Below, in pieces: positions 6,619-14,672 of a stretch of 64,000 nt of DNA (the stretch's first letter is position 1; each line of letters begins with the position of its first letter). The stretch comes from Deltaproteobacteria bacterium (lineage in GTDB: Bacteria; Myxococcota_A; Polyangia; GCA-2747355): positions 372,001 through 436,000 of the forward strand of contig JACKDQ010000001.1 of the NCBI GenBank assembly GCA_020633415.1, written 5' to 3'. Below the pieces are notes generated by a model. It did no database searches. It was not told where the DNA came from and saw only the letters and a program-made list of their open reading frames with translations. The translations under genes and the position numbers were made by a program.

Positions 6619-8379
6619 CTAGAGATAGTGAATGTCGAGTGGGCTATCGGCGATCGTCTCGCAGCCGGCGACGGTGGTGTTGAGGATCAAGCACGGCTTG
6701 TTGGGGTCGAGGCTGTAACATTTCGGATCGACGGCTTGGCCGTTCTGCGTCACGCTGATCGTCTTTTTCACGACATTGGTGCCGGCGGGCAGACACGCTG
6801 TCGCTGGTCCACCGCTGCCGCCGCCGTAGCTCACCTGGAACTGGCCTTGAACGTTGCCCCAGGTCGGGCCACTGATCACCAGGCACTTGGGATCGCCCGG
6901 ATCGACCGACCAACCATCGCTGGCGCTCTGTGGGACAGGGTTGCCGTTGTGGGTTACGACCATCGTGCTCGGATCTTTCGGGGCTTCTTTGAGGCAGAGG
7001 TTGTTGGTGCTCAACGTGTTGCTGGCCTTGCCGACGGCGGCCATGAAGCGGGCGTGATCGTTGCAGTCCAGCAGGTTGCCGATTTCGCCGCCCGAGCAGG
7101 TGGCGAGCTGCACGTAGAGCTTGTTGTCACCGGGATTGGATAGCGCGTGGATCTTGACGTTGAAAAATCCCGCGACGTAGCAGAAGAACTCGACGTAGTA
7201 GGCGTTCTTGTCGCCGCCGTTGTAGAGCGGTGGATTCCAACTGTCGCCAAAGATCGCCTTGAGTTCGGCGATGCCCGCCGCGCTGCCGTAGTACGCGGTG
7301 GTCTTCGGCCCTTCGGCGTCGCCGTCGGCGTCTTCGTCGGTGACGTTGATCCAGTTCAGTCCAGTGGTCTTGTTGCCGGCTTTCCAGTCAGCGATCAATT
7401 GAGCGAATGCGCGCAGCGGGCCGGCCTCGTCGTGCCAGCTCTCGCGATATTGGGCGATCGGTAGCAGCAGTCGGATGATGTTTCCGGCGTCGGGATCGGC
7501 GTCGGTGATGATCTTGCCCGAGTCATTGAAGGCGCAGCCCGAGCCCTGGCTGCTGTCTCCGCAACTGGTGCAGGTCGGCGGTGCACTGCAACTGCCCGGG
7601 TCGAAGCCCATCAGCGATGGGTCGCTCCCGGTCGGCATGCCGTCTTTGGTGTAGACCCCGTTGAGGTCCATGCTGGTCACGCCGGCGGAGAACTGTCCGC
7701 CGTTTTTACCGGCCTCCTCGACAAATTTGTTGGCGGCGCAGGCGTAGCGGTTCTGGTCGTCTTTGGAGCTGCCCGAGGGATCCATCAGAAACAGATTGCC
7801 GGTTCGTTTGACCTGGCGCTCCAGCACGTCGACCTGCGGGCTGGGCTGCACCTGGGGATTTACCGCCACCACATCGGGTTGCCATTGGCACTCGACGCCG
7901 TTACAGGCTTGGACCTCGGATGTGTCACTGTACGGGGCGCAGGCTTCGCTCTTACAGTTGAGCTCGGCGGGACCTTTGCAGTTGCCCTGCGCGTCGCACT
8001 CGAAGATGCAGTCGGGGTTGCCCACCGCACCTTGACCGTAGCATTGTACGTCACAGTTGCAGGTGACTTCGAGGCAGTCGCAGTCGCCCGGCTTGCAGGC
8101 GCACTTGCAGAGCGGCGTCGAGGGCAGCTTTCCACTCTTGGCGATATTGTCGGCGATGCAGTCGGTGTAGCTTCCTGCAGCCTGGCCGCCGTCACTGCCC
8201 GAACCACCGTCGCCGATCGCGCCACCATCGCTTAGGCCGCCATCGGTGCTGACGTTGTTCGATCCGTTGGGATCGGTGCGGCTGCTGCTCGACTCGGTGC
8301 AGGCGACGGCGAAAAGAAACGCGCCGATCGCGAGCAATGCAGCGACGCGGCTGATAGCGGACATCGTATCGATACGCAT
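6619..8379 (-). CDS. Cysteine-rich lipoprotein with VWA-like domain
   Basis: 586 residues. ATG at 8379 is chosen because GAGGAG sits 5 bases upstream and the protein then starts with a lipoprotein signal (FLFAVAC, Cys27). A Ser/Gly-rich linker follows, then a Cys-rich block at about residues 58-160 with many CxC and CxxxC pairs, probably disulfide-bonded. At about residue 200 FLMDPSGSS matches the metal-ion-dependent adhesion motif DxSxS of von Willebrand A domains, with Cys-bearing loops later (SCSAPPTCTSCGDSS). VWA proteins bind ligands through a divalent metal. The C-terminal 130 residues form a repeated unit that contains WSVDPGDPKCLVISG and later YSLDPNKPCLILN, two similar modules about 85 residues apart. 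It lies between two other exported genes and is likely part of a surface-protein operon. Confidence 0.8.
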   Translation of the reverse strand: MRIDTMSAISRVAALLAIGAFLFAVACTESSSSRTDPNGSNNVSTDGGLSDGGAIGDGGSGSDGGQAAGSYTDCIADNIAKSGKLPSTPLCKCACKPGDCDCLEVTCNCDVQCYGQGAVGNPDCIFECDAQGNCKGPAELNCKSEACAPYSDTSEVQACNGVECQWQPDVVAVNPQVQPSPQVDVLERQVKRTGNLFLMDPSGSSKDDQNRYACAANKFVEEAGKNGGQFSAGVTSMDLNGVYTKDGMPTGSDPSLMGFDPGSCSAPPTCTSCGDSSQGSGCAFNDSGKIITDADPDAGNIIRLLLPIAQYRESWHDEAGPLRAFAQLIADWKAGNKTTGLNWINVTDEDADGDAEGPKTTAYYGSAAGIAELKAIFGDSWNPPLYNGGDKNAYYVEFFCYVAGFFNVKIHALSNPGDNKLYVQLATCSGGEIGNLLDCNDHARFMAAVGKASNTLSTNNLCLKEAPKDPSTMVVTHNGNPVPQSASDGWSVDPGDPKCLVISGPTWGNVQGQFQVSYGGGSGGPATACLPAGTNVVKKTISVTQNGQAVDPKCYSLDPNKPCLILNTTVAGCETIADSPLDIHYL

Positions 8380-8401
8380 GAGCTCTCCTCTAAATCGCCG
8401 A

Positions 8402-9961
8402 CTAGTCACGCGGCAGTTCTTGACGGGAAACTTGGATGAATTTCGCCTGGTCGGCCGAAAGCGAAATCTTCTCGCCTGCGTCGTCGCGGTTGACCGGGAC
8501 GATCAGGCGATTGAGCGTCGAAACTTTGACTGGATCGTCCTGCGGTGAGGTGACGAATTCGAGTACGATCTCGTTGTAGCCAGCCGGCTTGTCACCCACG
8601 GCAATCGTTTGCAGCAAGGAGATGTTGGAGACCGAGAAGTTGTAGCAGACCTTGCCTTTTGCCGCGTCGAAGTCCCGCGCCAGGTTGTATCTGTAGGCGA
8701 AGCGTTCCCGTACGTCGCGTTCATCGAGACTAGGGTCGGTACGCCAGCGAAGCTCGTCGAGCGCTAGCGCGTCGTCGAAGTCGATATCGGTTTCGATGTC
8801 GGCACCGTTGCCCGGATTGGTGCCCGAGAAGAATTCGAAACCATCGGGGAAGGTGTCGCCATCAGCGTCGAACCGCTTGTCATTGCCGTTGATGATGTTC
8901 TCGCTGCACATGTTGAGATTGTCGGCGTCGTCGTCGACAGCGATCTCGTCGGTGCCGCAGGCGCCGTTGCTCGTCACCGGATCGTTGGCGGTCAGCACCT
9001 CAAACCCGTCGCTCAGTCCGTCGTCATCGGTGTCGGCCTTTGCCGGGTCGGTCTTCCACTCGAGCTCGAGATAGTCGGCGAGTCCGTCTCCGTCGCTGTC
9101 GGCGACAAAGCGATACTGGTCGAAGATCGCCTGTCGGTTGTAGGCGAAGAATTGTTTGATCTCGAATAGTCGCTTGACGGAAAAGTCAAACAGCCGAAAG
9201 TCGATCGCGTCGCCGTTAGGAAAGCGGAAATACGATCCGCGGCCGTCTTCGGCCATTCCTTTGAGCAGCTTTTCAGCCTGTGGGTTGGGCTTGCCGTCGG
9301 GCGAGCCGAGAAAGGCTGTGTGCATCACGATGCTACGAGCCTCTTCGGAGACCTCCAGCAACAGCTTTTGCTCGAACTCGATCGCTTCGGGGGTTTGGAC
9401 CTCAGCGTTGGCGTCGCGGGGGATGCCGTCGGAAAGCCAGAGCAAGACAAACGCTGGGCGCATCAGATCGGTGCGCTTGCCCTCGGCTTTGGCGCGGCGG
9501 ATTTCCTCGGCGATCTTGCTGAGCTCCTTTTTGACCATGTTGCGCATCAGCGTCAGCGCGCCGATGTAGTTGGTGAAGCCCTCCTTCTTTTGCAGATTTG
9601 GTAGGGCTTGCTTGAGCAGCGCCGGATCGGCTTGAAACCCGTTGGTGACGTCGGTTGCGCCGGTGTTAAATTCGCAGATCGCCATCTTGACGTTACGATT
9701 GGGGTCGGAAAAGAGATGGTCGATCAATGCTGCGGCGGCTTTCATGCGGCCGTCGGTCTTGTCGGTGAGTTTGTTGCTCTCCGAGGTGTCGACACAGAGC
9801 AACACGTTGATCGGCACGTCGTAGTCCTCGGCGTCGGTCGTACAGTAGGTTCCGGTGACCTCGAGCACCTTTGCCTTACCGACCAGCTCGACGTTGCTGC
9901 AGCCGGTGATGCCCGCAGCGAGCGCGACAAACAAACAGTGAAATTTAAACGTGCGAAGCAT
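8402..9961 (-). CDS. VWA lipoprotein with thrombospondin type-3-like repeats
   Basis: 519 residues. The ATG at 9961 follows a GGGGGA site and gives a lipobox LAAGITGC (Cys21); a longer upstream frame is not needed. A VWA domain begins at about residue 50 with the metal motif DTSES (D58, S60, S62) and DGRMKAAAALIDHLF. From about residue 285 to 390 come calcium-binding thrombospondin type-3-like loops: DSDGDGLADYLE, DTDDDGLSDGFE, DADGDTFPDGFE. The C-terminal 100 residues are a separate beta-rich region. This is a surface adhesion or sensing protein by domain type; its ligand is unknown. It is 22 bp upstream of the second VWA-like gene. Confidence 0.87.
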   Translation of the reverse strand: MLRTFKFHCLFVALAAGITGCSNVELVGKAKVLEVTGTYCTTDAEDYDVPINVLLCVDTSESNKLTDKTDGRMKAAAALIDHLFSDPNRNVKMAICEFNTGATDVTNGFQADPALLKQALPNLQKKEGFTNYIGALTLMRNMVKKELSKIAEEIRRAKAEGKRTDLMRPAFVLLWLSDGIPRDANAEVQTPEAIEFEQKLLLEVSEEARSIVMHTAFLGSPDGKPNPQAEKLLKGMAEDGRGSYFRFPNGDAIDFRLFDFSVKRLFEIKQFFAYNRQAIFDQYRFVADSDGDGLADYLELEWKTDPAKADTDDDGLSDGFEVLTANDPVTSNGACGTDEIAVDDDADNLNMCSENIINGNDKRFDADGDTFPDGFEFFSGTNPGNGADIETDIDFDDALALDELRWRTDPSLDERDVRERFAYRYNLARDFDAAKGKVCYNFSVSNISLLQTIAVGDKPAGYNEIVLEFVTSPQDDPVKVSTLNRLIVPVNRDDAGEKISLSADQAKFIQVSRQELPRD

Positions 9962-10152
9962 CGCTTGGTCCCCCGAATGAGAATCGAATAGCAGAACGCG
10001 TATCCTCGTACCCCGGACAAAGAGCAAGCGCCGTGCCGGAGATCGCGACGAGCGAGTGCTTTGATCTTCGCTGGTTTGCCGGGGCTCGCGCGGCCAGGCT
10101 GGGAGTCGGGCGTTCGATCGTTGCGCCGGCGGTACGCTCAGCGATTTTGGGC

Positions 10153-10189
10153 AAAAAAATGGCGCCCACCCGAAAATCGAGCGGGCGCC
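10153..10189 (-). terminator. Rho-independent terminator
   Basis: On the minus strand GGCGCCCGCTCG pairs with CGGGTGGGCGCC around a short loop and is followed by A and seven T residues. It lies 37 bp past the stop of the 10226-11734 gene, so it should end that transcript and separate it from the VWA lipoprotein gene starting at 9961. Confidence 0.85.
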
Positions 10190-10225
10190 GTGCTAGCGCG
10201 CCAGGATGCGAAGGGGGGATGCGGC

Positions 10226-11734
10226 CTAGTGCGCGTGCAGTGCGAAATATACGTCGTAAAGTGGGATCGTCTGACCTCGATCGTCGGTCGCTTGACCGAT
10301 CAAGCCGAGCAGGTTGCCAGCGCTTCGCTCGTTGCCAACGCTATGCCGAAGCGACAGAGCACGAACGCCGGCGGAGCGCAGGGTCATCAGCTCGTCAGGC
10401 TGCGAGCGGCCGTCGCCGTTATCGCGCCAGAGCAGCAGCCGATCGAAGATCGCATCGCTGGCGTCGATCGTTCCGTCGTGATTGTCGTCGTAGCGGGCCA
10501 GTGCAGCAAAGCCATCGTAGCCGCTGGCATCGCCAAACAGCTCGCTGCCGTCATCGATCAGGCCGTTGTCGTTTCGATCGAGGGCGAGCAATGCGTCGTC
10601 CGATCCGGCAAGCCAGCCGACTTGTACCGGCTCCGCGGGGTTGAGCAGCGCGAACTGAGTTCCTGCGCTGGCCGGTTTGAGCAGCAAACCATCGCCGGCA
10701 AGGTCGAGCACCAAAGGAGAAGAATCGCAACCGCTGACCGGAATGCTTGCGCTGCCGCCGGTATTGCCACTGTCGATTGGCGAAAGATCTGACGGAGGTG
10801 AGACTTGACTTCCGCCTTGATCGCCGCCCTTGCTACAGACTTGATCGACGGCGCTGCTGCCGGCCGCTTTGACAGCTGCTTCTGCCGCTGCTTGGGCGGC
10901 GGGCGACTCGGGAGGGGGCAGCGTGGGTTGGGTGCTAAAGGTCTGCCGGCCGAGCGTGGTGTCGCGGTTGGGATCGAGCATTTTGCAGGTCGCCGCCTGG
11001 GCGACGCAGGTGAGCTGCGCCATTTTTACGCGGCCCTTGGGGATGTTTCCGGCGGCCTCTTTGCCGGCCATCGACCAATGGTCGGTGCTATCGCCGACGT
11101 CGTCGTTGTATTCCTTTTGGCAGCGGCGCAGCACTTCTTGGCACACCGAGCTGGTCGAGCGAATACCCTCTGCGGCGCGAAGCAACTGCTCGAGCGTTGG
11201 CGCTTTGACGCGGGTGCTGAAGTTGAGCCCAGCAAGCATCACGTTGATCTTGTCGGTTACCGCTTGCGCCGTTTGCAGCATCAGCGTTTCGCTGTTCGGT
11301 GCGCTGTCGGAAAGCGCAGCGAATTCGCCGACGCGGGTCGAGCAGGCCCGCTCGACGACCTGGTTGTCGTAGCTATCTTTGACCTCGAGGCACTGCATCG
11401 GCGTGCCGTCGCCGGCGGTGTCGCTGCTGTGGAGCAATCGATAGGGCAGAATCCCCGCGTAGCGCTCGCCTTGATAGGTCGTCCAGATGCCTTGGGCATC
11501 GAGATGAACGGTCAGCGTGCCGAGCAGCTCCAGCGCGTTGGGGTAGAACACCGTTTCACCGGAAAGAATCGGACCCGCCAGCCCAGTGACGCGGTCCGCT
11601 TCGATCGTCCAGCTTTGCGAACCGATCGTGTGCTGGACGATGTCGTCGAGCGAGACTTCGCTGATCAACCCTTGGCCACAGGCACCCAGACCAAATGTCA
11701 GGACCACCACGAACAAACAACTCCGCTTTCTCAC
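10226..11734 (-). CDS. Lipoprotein with C-terminal calcium-loop (EF-hand-like) domain
   Basis: 502 residues. GTG at 11734 is chosen because GGAGGT precedes it by 4 bases and the product starts VRKRSCLFVVVLTFGLGAC, a lipoprotein signal with Cys19. The central part has no family I recognise; it has paired cysteines (CQEVLRRCQKEYND). The C-terminal region from about residue 350 contains acidic loops LDLAGDGLLL, LDRNDNGLIDDGSELFG, YDDNHDGTIDASD and WRDNGDGRSQPDEL, the calcium-binding pattern often seen in hemolysin-type and large surface proteins. It should sit in the envelope and bind calcium. A strong terminator follows it. Confidence 0.8.
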   Translation of the reverse strand: MRKRSCLFVVVLTFGLGACGQGLISEVSLDDIVQHTIGSQSWTIEADRVTGLAGPILSGETVFYPNALELLGTLTVHLDAQGIWTTYQGERYAGILPYRLLHSSDTAGDGTPMQCLEVKDSYDNQVVERACSTRVGEFAALSDSAPNSETLMLQTAQAVTDKINVMLAGLNFSTRVKAPTLEQLLRAAEGIRSTSSVCQEVLRRCQKEYNDDVGDSTDHWSMAGKEAAGNIPKGRVKMAQLTCVAQAATCKMLDPNRDTTLGRQTFSTQPTLPPPESPAAQAAAEAAVKAAGSSAVDQVCSKGGDQGGSQVSPPSDLSPIDSGNTGGSASIPVSGCDSSPLVLDLAGDGLLLKPASAGTQFALLNPAEPVQVGWLAGSDDALLALDRNDNGLIDDGSELFGDASGYDGFAALARYDDNHDGTIDASDAIFDRLLLWRDNGDGRSQPDELMTLRSAGVRALSLRHSVGNERSAGNLLGLIGQATDDRGQTIPLYDVYFALHAH

Positions 11735-11888
11735 GATCACCTCCGCGCTCAAGATCAGAGCAAGCGCCATGCCCGTTTCGTATCTTATGATTTCAGTTGG
11801 TTATCGATAGCCACGCGCGCTAAGCGTCGCTCGCAGGTTACGGCGGCTTGGGCTTGGGCCCCCTGCTAATCGTCCGCCGCGGCTGACA

Positions 11889-12671
11889 TTAGCGTGCGGG
11901 CAGCACGGCCTCGACCAACGCGACCTGCGATCCGGTGGCCACCTTGGTCTCCAGCACAAAGCCGACGCCCGGGCAGTATGTCTTGTGCTCACGACTGGCG
12001 TTGCCCTCGAGTGGATTCCAGTCTTCGGTAACCATGCAGCCCTGGTAGGTACCCGATGGTACGGTGACGGTCTTGTCGACCTCGATCACTTTGGCTTGGT
12101 CTTCAGCTTTGCAGGCCCAGAACTCTTGGAAGTAGGCTTGGTCGAGGCGGGTGCGAGGATCGCTCCACATATAGATGCCGGGCTGCGCGCCCTGAACGCC
12201 TGATTCCCAGGAGCCGGCGGTGGAGACCACGGCGCCGTTTTCGTAGTCGGCGGTCTCTTCGCCCATGTACCAGACGTTGCCGCGCTTATCCTGGGCGTAC
12301 CAGTCGATCGTGTCTTCGTAGAGCTCGCCATCGATATAGACGCGATCGCGGACGACGCGGGCTGTTATGCCCATCACCACGCGCGTCTCTGGCAGAACCT
12401 CGACGACAATTCGTTCTCCGCCACCAAGATAGGTTTGCGTTGTCCCTGCCACCAGCGGGAACAGTGGATTAGGCGTCGCGGCGTCTAGATCGGTGACGAA
12501 ATCGCTGACGTCGATCGACAGCGGTGGTGCGTAGCTGCGCTTGGCGGGATCGCAGCTGGCTTGATTGTTCGACGAGGTATCGGTTTCGGCGCCACATGCG
12601 GCGATCGTCAGCGAACAGCCGAGGACGAACAACGACCTGGCAAAGCAGCTAACGGCGGGACGAACACTCAT
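11889..12671 (-). CDS. Lipoprotein of unknown function
   Basis: 260 residues. The ATG at 12671 is 8 bases after AAGGAGAA and gives the lipobox LTIAAC (Cys26). The mature part has a repeating beta pattern with many acidic and aromatic residues (TYLGGGERIVVEVLPETR, DTIDWYAQDKRGNVWYMGEE). This arrangement is reminiscent of small secreted proteins with a beta-sandwich or LolA-like half-barrel, but I cannot place it in a family. It is divergent from the ExbB operon, with 352 bp between the starts. Confidence 0.75.
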   Translation of the reverse strand: MSVRPAVSCFARSLFVLGCSLTIAACGAETDTSSNNQASCDPAKRSYAPPLSIDVSDFVTDLDAATPNPLFPLVAGTTQTYLGGGERIVVEVLPETRVVMGITARVVRDRVYIDGELYEDTIDWYAQDKRGNVWYMGEETADYENGAVVSTAGSWESGVQGAQPGIYMWSDPRTRLDQAYFQEFWACKAEDQAKVIEVDKTVTVPSGTYQGCMVTEDWNPLEGNASREHKTYCPGVGFVLETKVATGSQVALVEAVLPAR

Positions 12672-13023
12672 TGGGCACTTCTCCTTGTTTGCTTGTAGCC
12701 GTGACGAAGCAAGGCGCGTGCCGTTGTGCGGTTCGCACAGGCGGTGGGTTTTCTCCCGGCCAGCGGACATTTGCCGATACACCAGCGATGCGATCGGCGA
12801 CTGGTCACCGCAGCCTGAACCGGAAATCGGCCGTATTCACGCCGCGCAGTCGAGTGATCGCTGCGGCACGGCGCTTGCTCTTAGCGGGGGCGGTGGTCGC
12901 AGAGGTTGGGAGCGTGCCTGGACTCCCCCCTCGTTGTTCTCGCAAGTCATCTCGGCCTCTGCGCACCACGTTTTGCTCGGGAAGGCCCAAAACTTTCAAC
13001 CAACATTTGCACGAGGAGGCGCG
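12672..13023. promoter_or_regulatory. 352-bp divergent intergenic region
   Basis: Lies between the starts of the lipoprotein gene (12671, minus) and the ExbB-like gene (13024, plus), so it must carry promoters for both. I see the two ribosome sites at its ends but no convincing -35/-10 pair or operator. Open frames crossing it lack start signals and are judged non-coding. Confidence 0.5.
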
Positions 13024-13668
13024 GTGTTTGATTTCCTAACTCAAGGCGGATTCATGATGTGGGTGCTGCTGGCCTGGTCGATCATCGGGCTAGCCTTTGT
13101 CTTTGAGCGCTGCCTAGCGCTCTGGGTCCGCTTCAGCATCGACTGGAAGGGCTGGATGCAGCAGGTGCGCGGCTTTGTCGCACAGGGCAATTACACCAGC
13201 GCGATCGAGCTCTGCAACTCACGATCAAGCCATCCGCTTAGTCGCGTGCTCAAGGCCGGTCTGCTGCGCGCCAACAAGAGCGACAAAGATATTCAGCGCG
13301 CGATGGAAGAGGAGAGCATCCGCTCCACACCAGAGATCGAAAAGAACATCGACTACATCGCGATGGCAGCCAACATCGCCACGCTACTTGGTCTGCTCGG
13401 CACGATCATCGGTCTGGTGATGGCCTTCAAAGGTGTTAGCGGTGCCTCCGCTCAGGCGCGCCAAGAGCACCTAGCTAACGGTATCTCGGTCGCGATGTAC
13501 ACCACCGCATTCGGACTCTGCATTGCGATCCCCTTTCTAATCCTTCACTACTGGCTCAATCGCAAGGGCGTGCGCATGGTCGAGCGGATCGAGGAGGCCT
13601 CGGTCGAGCTGGCCAATGTGATCGCTGCTCAGCGTCCGGCGGCCCCACGCCACCGACGGGCTGCTTAG
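13024..13668 (+). CDS. ExbB/TolQ/MotA-family proton channel protein (AglR-like)
   Basis: 214 residues. The GTG at 13024 follows AGGAGG by 5 bases; the longer open frame upstream is Arg-rich and non-coding in appearance. Three membrane helices are visible: residues about 10-30, 118-140 (YIAMAANIATLLGLLGTII) and 160-185. The GLLGT(I)xG signature of the TolQ/ExbB/MotA family is present. Such proteins form a pentameric stator that carries protons through the inner membrane. The operon order TolQ, TolR, TolR, FHA/TonB-like matches the Agl/Glt gliding and Nfs spore-coat machines of myxobacteria more than a TonB transport system. Confidence 0.93.
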   Translation: MFDFLTQGGFMMWVLLAWSIIGLAFVFERCLALWVRFSIDWKGWMQQVRGFVAQGNYTSAIELCNSRSSHPLSRVLKAGLLRANKSDKDIQRAMEEESIRSTPEIEKNIDYIAMAANIATLLGLLGTIIGLVMAFKGVSGASAQARQEHLANGISVAMYTTAFGLCIAIPFLILHYWLNRKGVRMVERIEEASVELANVIAAQRPAAPRHRRAA

Positions 13669-13677
13669 GAGCTGACG

Positions 13678-14184
13678 ATGGCGACCAAGGCCAAAGGCGA
13701 AGTCGAAGATATCAACCTGATTCCGATCATGAATTTGTTTGTGACGATGATCCCGCTGCTGCTACTGACCGCTGCGTTCTATCACATCGGCATGGTCAAC
13801 GCGTCGGTGCCGACTGAGTCCGAGAAAGGTACCGACGTTGCGACGAAGACGACGGCGGTAACGCTCAATGTTCGAATGACTCAGCGCGGTTTCGAGATGA
13901 CGGCATCGAATTCGTCGCTGGGTGCCGCAGAGCTTGAGAAGTTGTCGGCACTCGTCGCGAAAAAGAACGGCGACTGGGACTACGAGCGGCTGAACGAAAC
14001 GCTGTCGTCGGTCAAATCCAGCTATCCGAAGAGCGATACGATCATTTTGTTTCCGGCGAAGAAGTCGCGCTATTCGCAGATCGTTCGCACGATGGATGCC
14101 GCGCGCTATTTCAAACGCGTCAAACAGACGGATGTGCGTCAAACGCTCTTCCCCGTCGTCGTCATCGCTAGCTTAGTGGAGTAA
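13678..14184 (+). CDS. ExbD/TolR-family protein lacking the proton-binding aspartate
   Basis: 168 residues, start ATG 13678 after TAGGAG, 9 bp after the ExbB-like gene. One N-terminal membrane helix is followed by a periplasmic domain. The family motif INxxPxxD appears as INLIPIMN, so the Asp that accepts protons during stator rotation is replaced by Asn19 (codon aat). The rest of the helix (LFVTMIPLLLL) is normal. It may act as a structural partner to the second ExbD, which keeps the Asp, or use another residue. The periplasmic part ends with the usual beta-alpha fold (SDTIILFPAKKSRYSQIV). Confidence 0.9.
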   Translation: MATKAKGEVEDINLIPIMNLFVTMIPLLLLTAAFYHIGMVNASVPTESEKGTDVATKTTAVTLNVRMTQRGFEMTASNSSLGAAELEKLSALVAKKNGDWDYERLNETLSSVKSSYPKSDTIILFPAKKSRYSQIVRTMDAARYFKRVKQTDVRQTLFPVVVIASLVE

Positions 14185-14187
14185 TCG

Positions 14188-14670
14188 ATGTTTGATTCCG
14201 CACGTCGCCGACGCCGCAAGCGCAAGTCAAAGAAGATGGCCGAGCTGAACCTCAACTCGATGATGGATATGCTGGCGATCATCTTGGTCTTCCTGCTCTG
14301 CAATATCTCTTCAGAAGAAAATGACTTCGTGCTGGCGAAGAACCTCGATTTGCCCGACTCGAACACGTCGCGATCGATCAAACCGACGCTGCAGGTCAAG
14401 GTCACGCGTGGTGAGCTGCTGGTTGACGACGTGTTCGTTGCCAAGATCAGCGAGAGCGGCGTCAAGGCGCCGAAGGACGGCGAAGGAAAGATCGGTGCGC
14501 TGTACAACATCTTGCAGCGCGCTAAGAGCCGCGATCGCGATGGTGATAAGTCAGTGCTGGTCTTTCAGGCGGACAAGGATCTGCCGTTTTCGATCATCAA
14601 CGACGTGATGCGTACCGCTGCGATGGCCGGCTATCCGAACTATCGCTTTGCCGTGCAGAAGAAGGAGTAG
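14188..14670 (+). CDS. ExbD/TolR-family protein with conserved aspartate
   Basis: 160 residues, 3 bp after the first ExbD gene. An unusually basic N-terminus (RRRRRKRKSKK) precedes the membrane helix, whose motif LNLNSMMDMLAIIL carries the proton-binding Asp27. The periplasmic domain resembles ExbD/TolR (VLVFQADKDLPFSIINDV). With the preceding gene this gives one TolQ and two TolR subunits, the same stoichiometry as AglR-AglQ-AglS of Myxococcus. It is translated as part of the same transcript as its neighbours. Confidence 0.92.
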   Translation: MFDSARRRRRKRKSKKMAELNLNSMMDMLAIILVFLLCNISSEENDFVLAKNLDLPDSNTSRSIKPTLQVKVTRGELLVDDVFVAKISESGVKAPKDGEGKIGALYNILQRAKSRDRDGDKSVLVFQADKDLPFSIINDVMRTAAMAGYPNYRFAVQKKE

Positions 14671-14672
14671 CG

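Noticed and set aside
10805..11869. Long plus-strand open frame opposite the calcium-loop lipoprotein gene
   Set aside because: Antisense shadow; composition is unlike real proteins and the minus strand has lipobox and AGGAGGT-type start.
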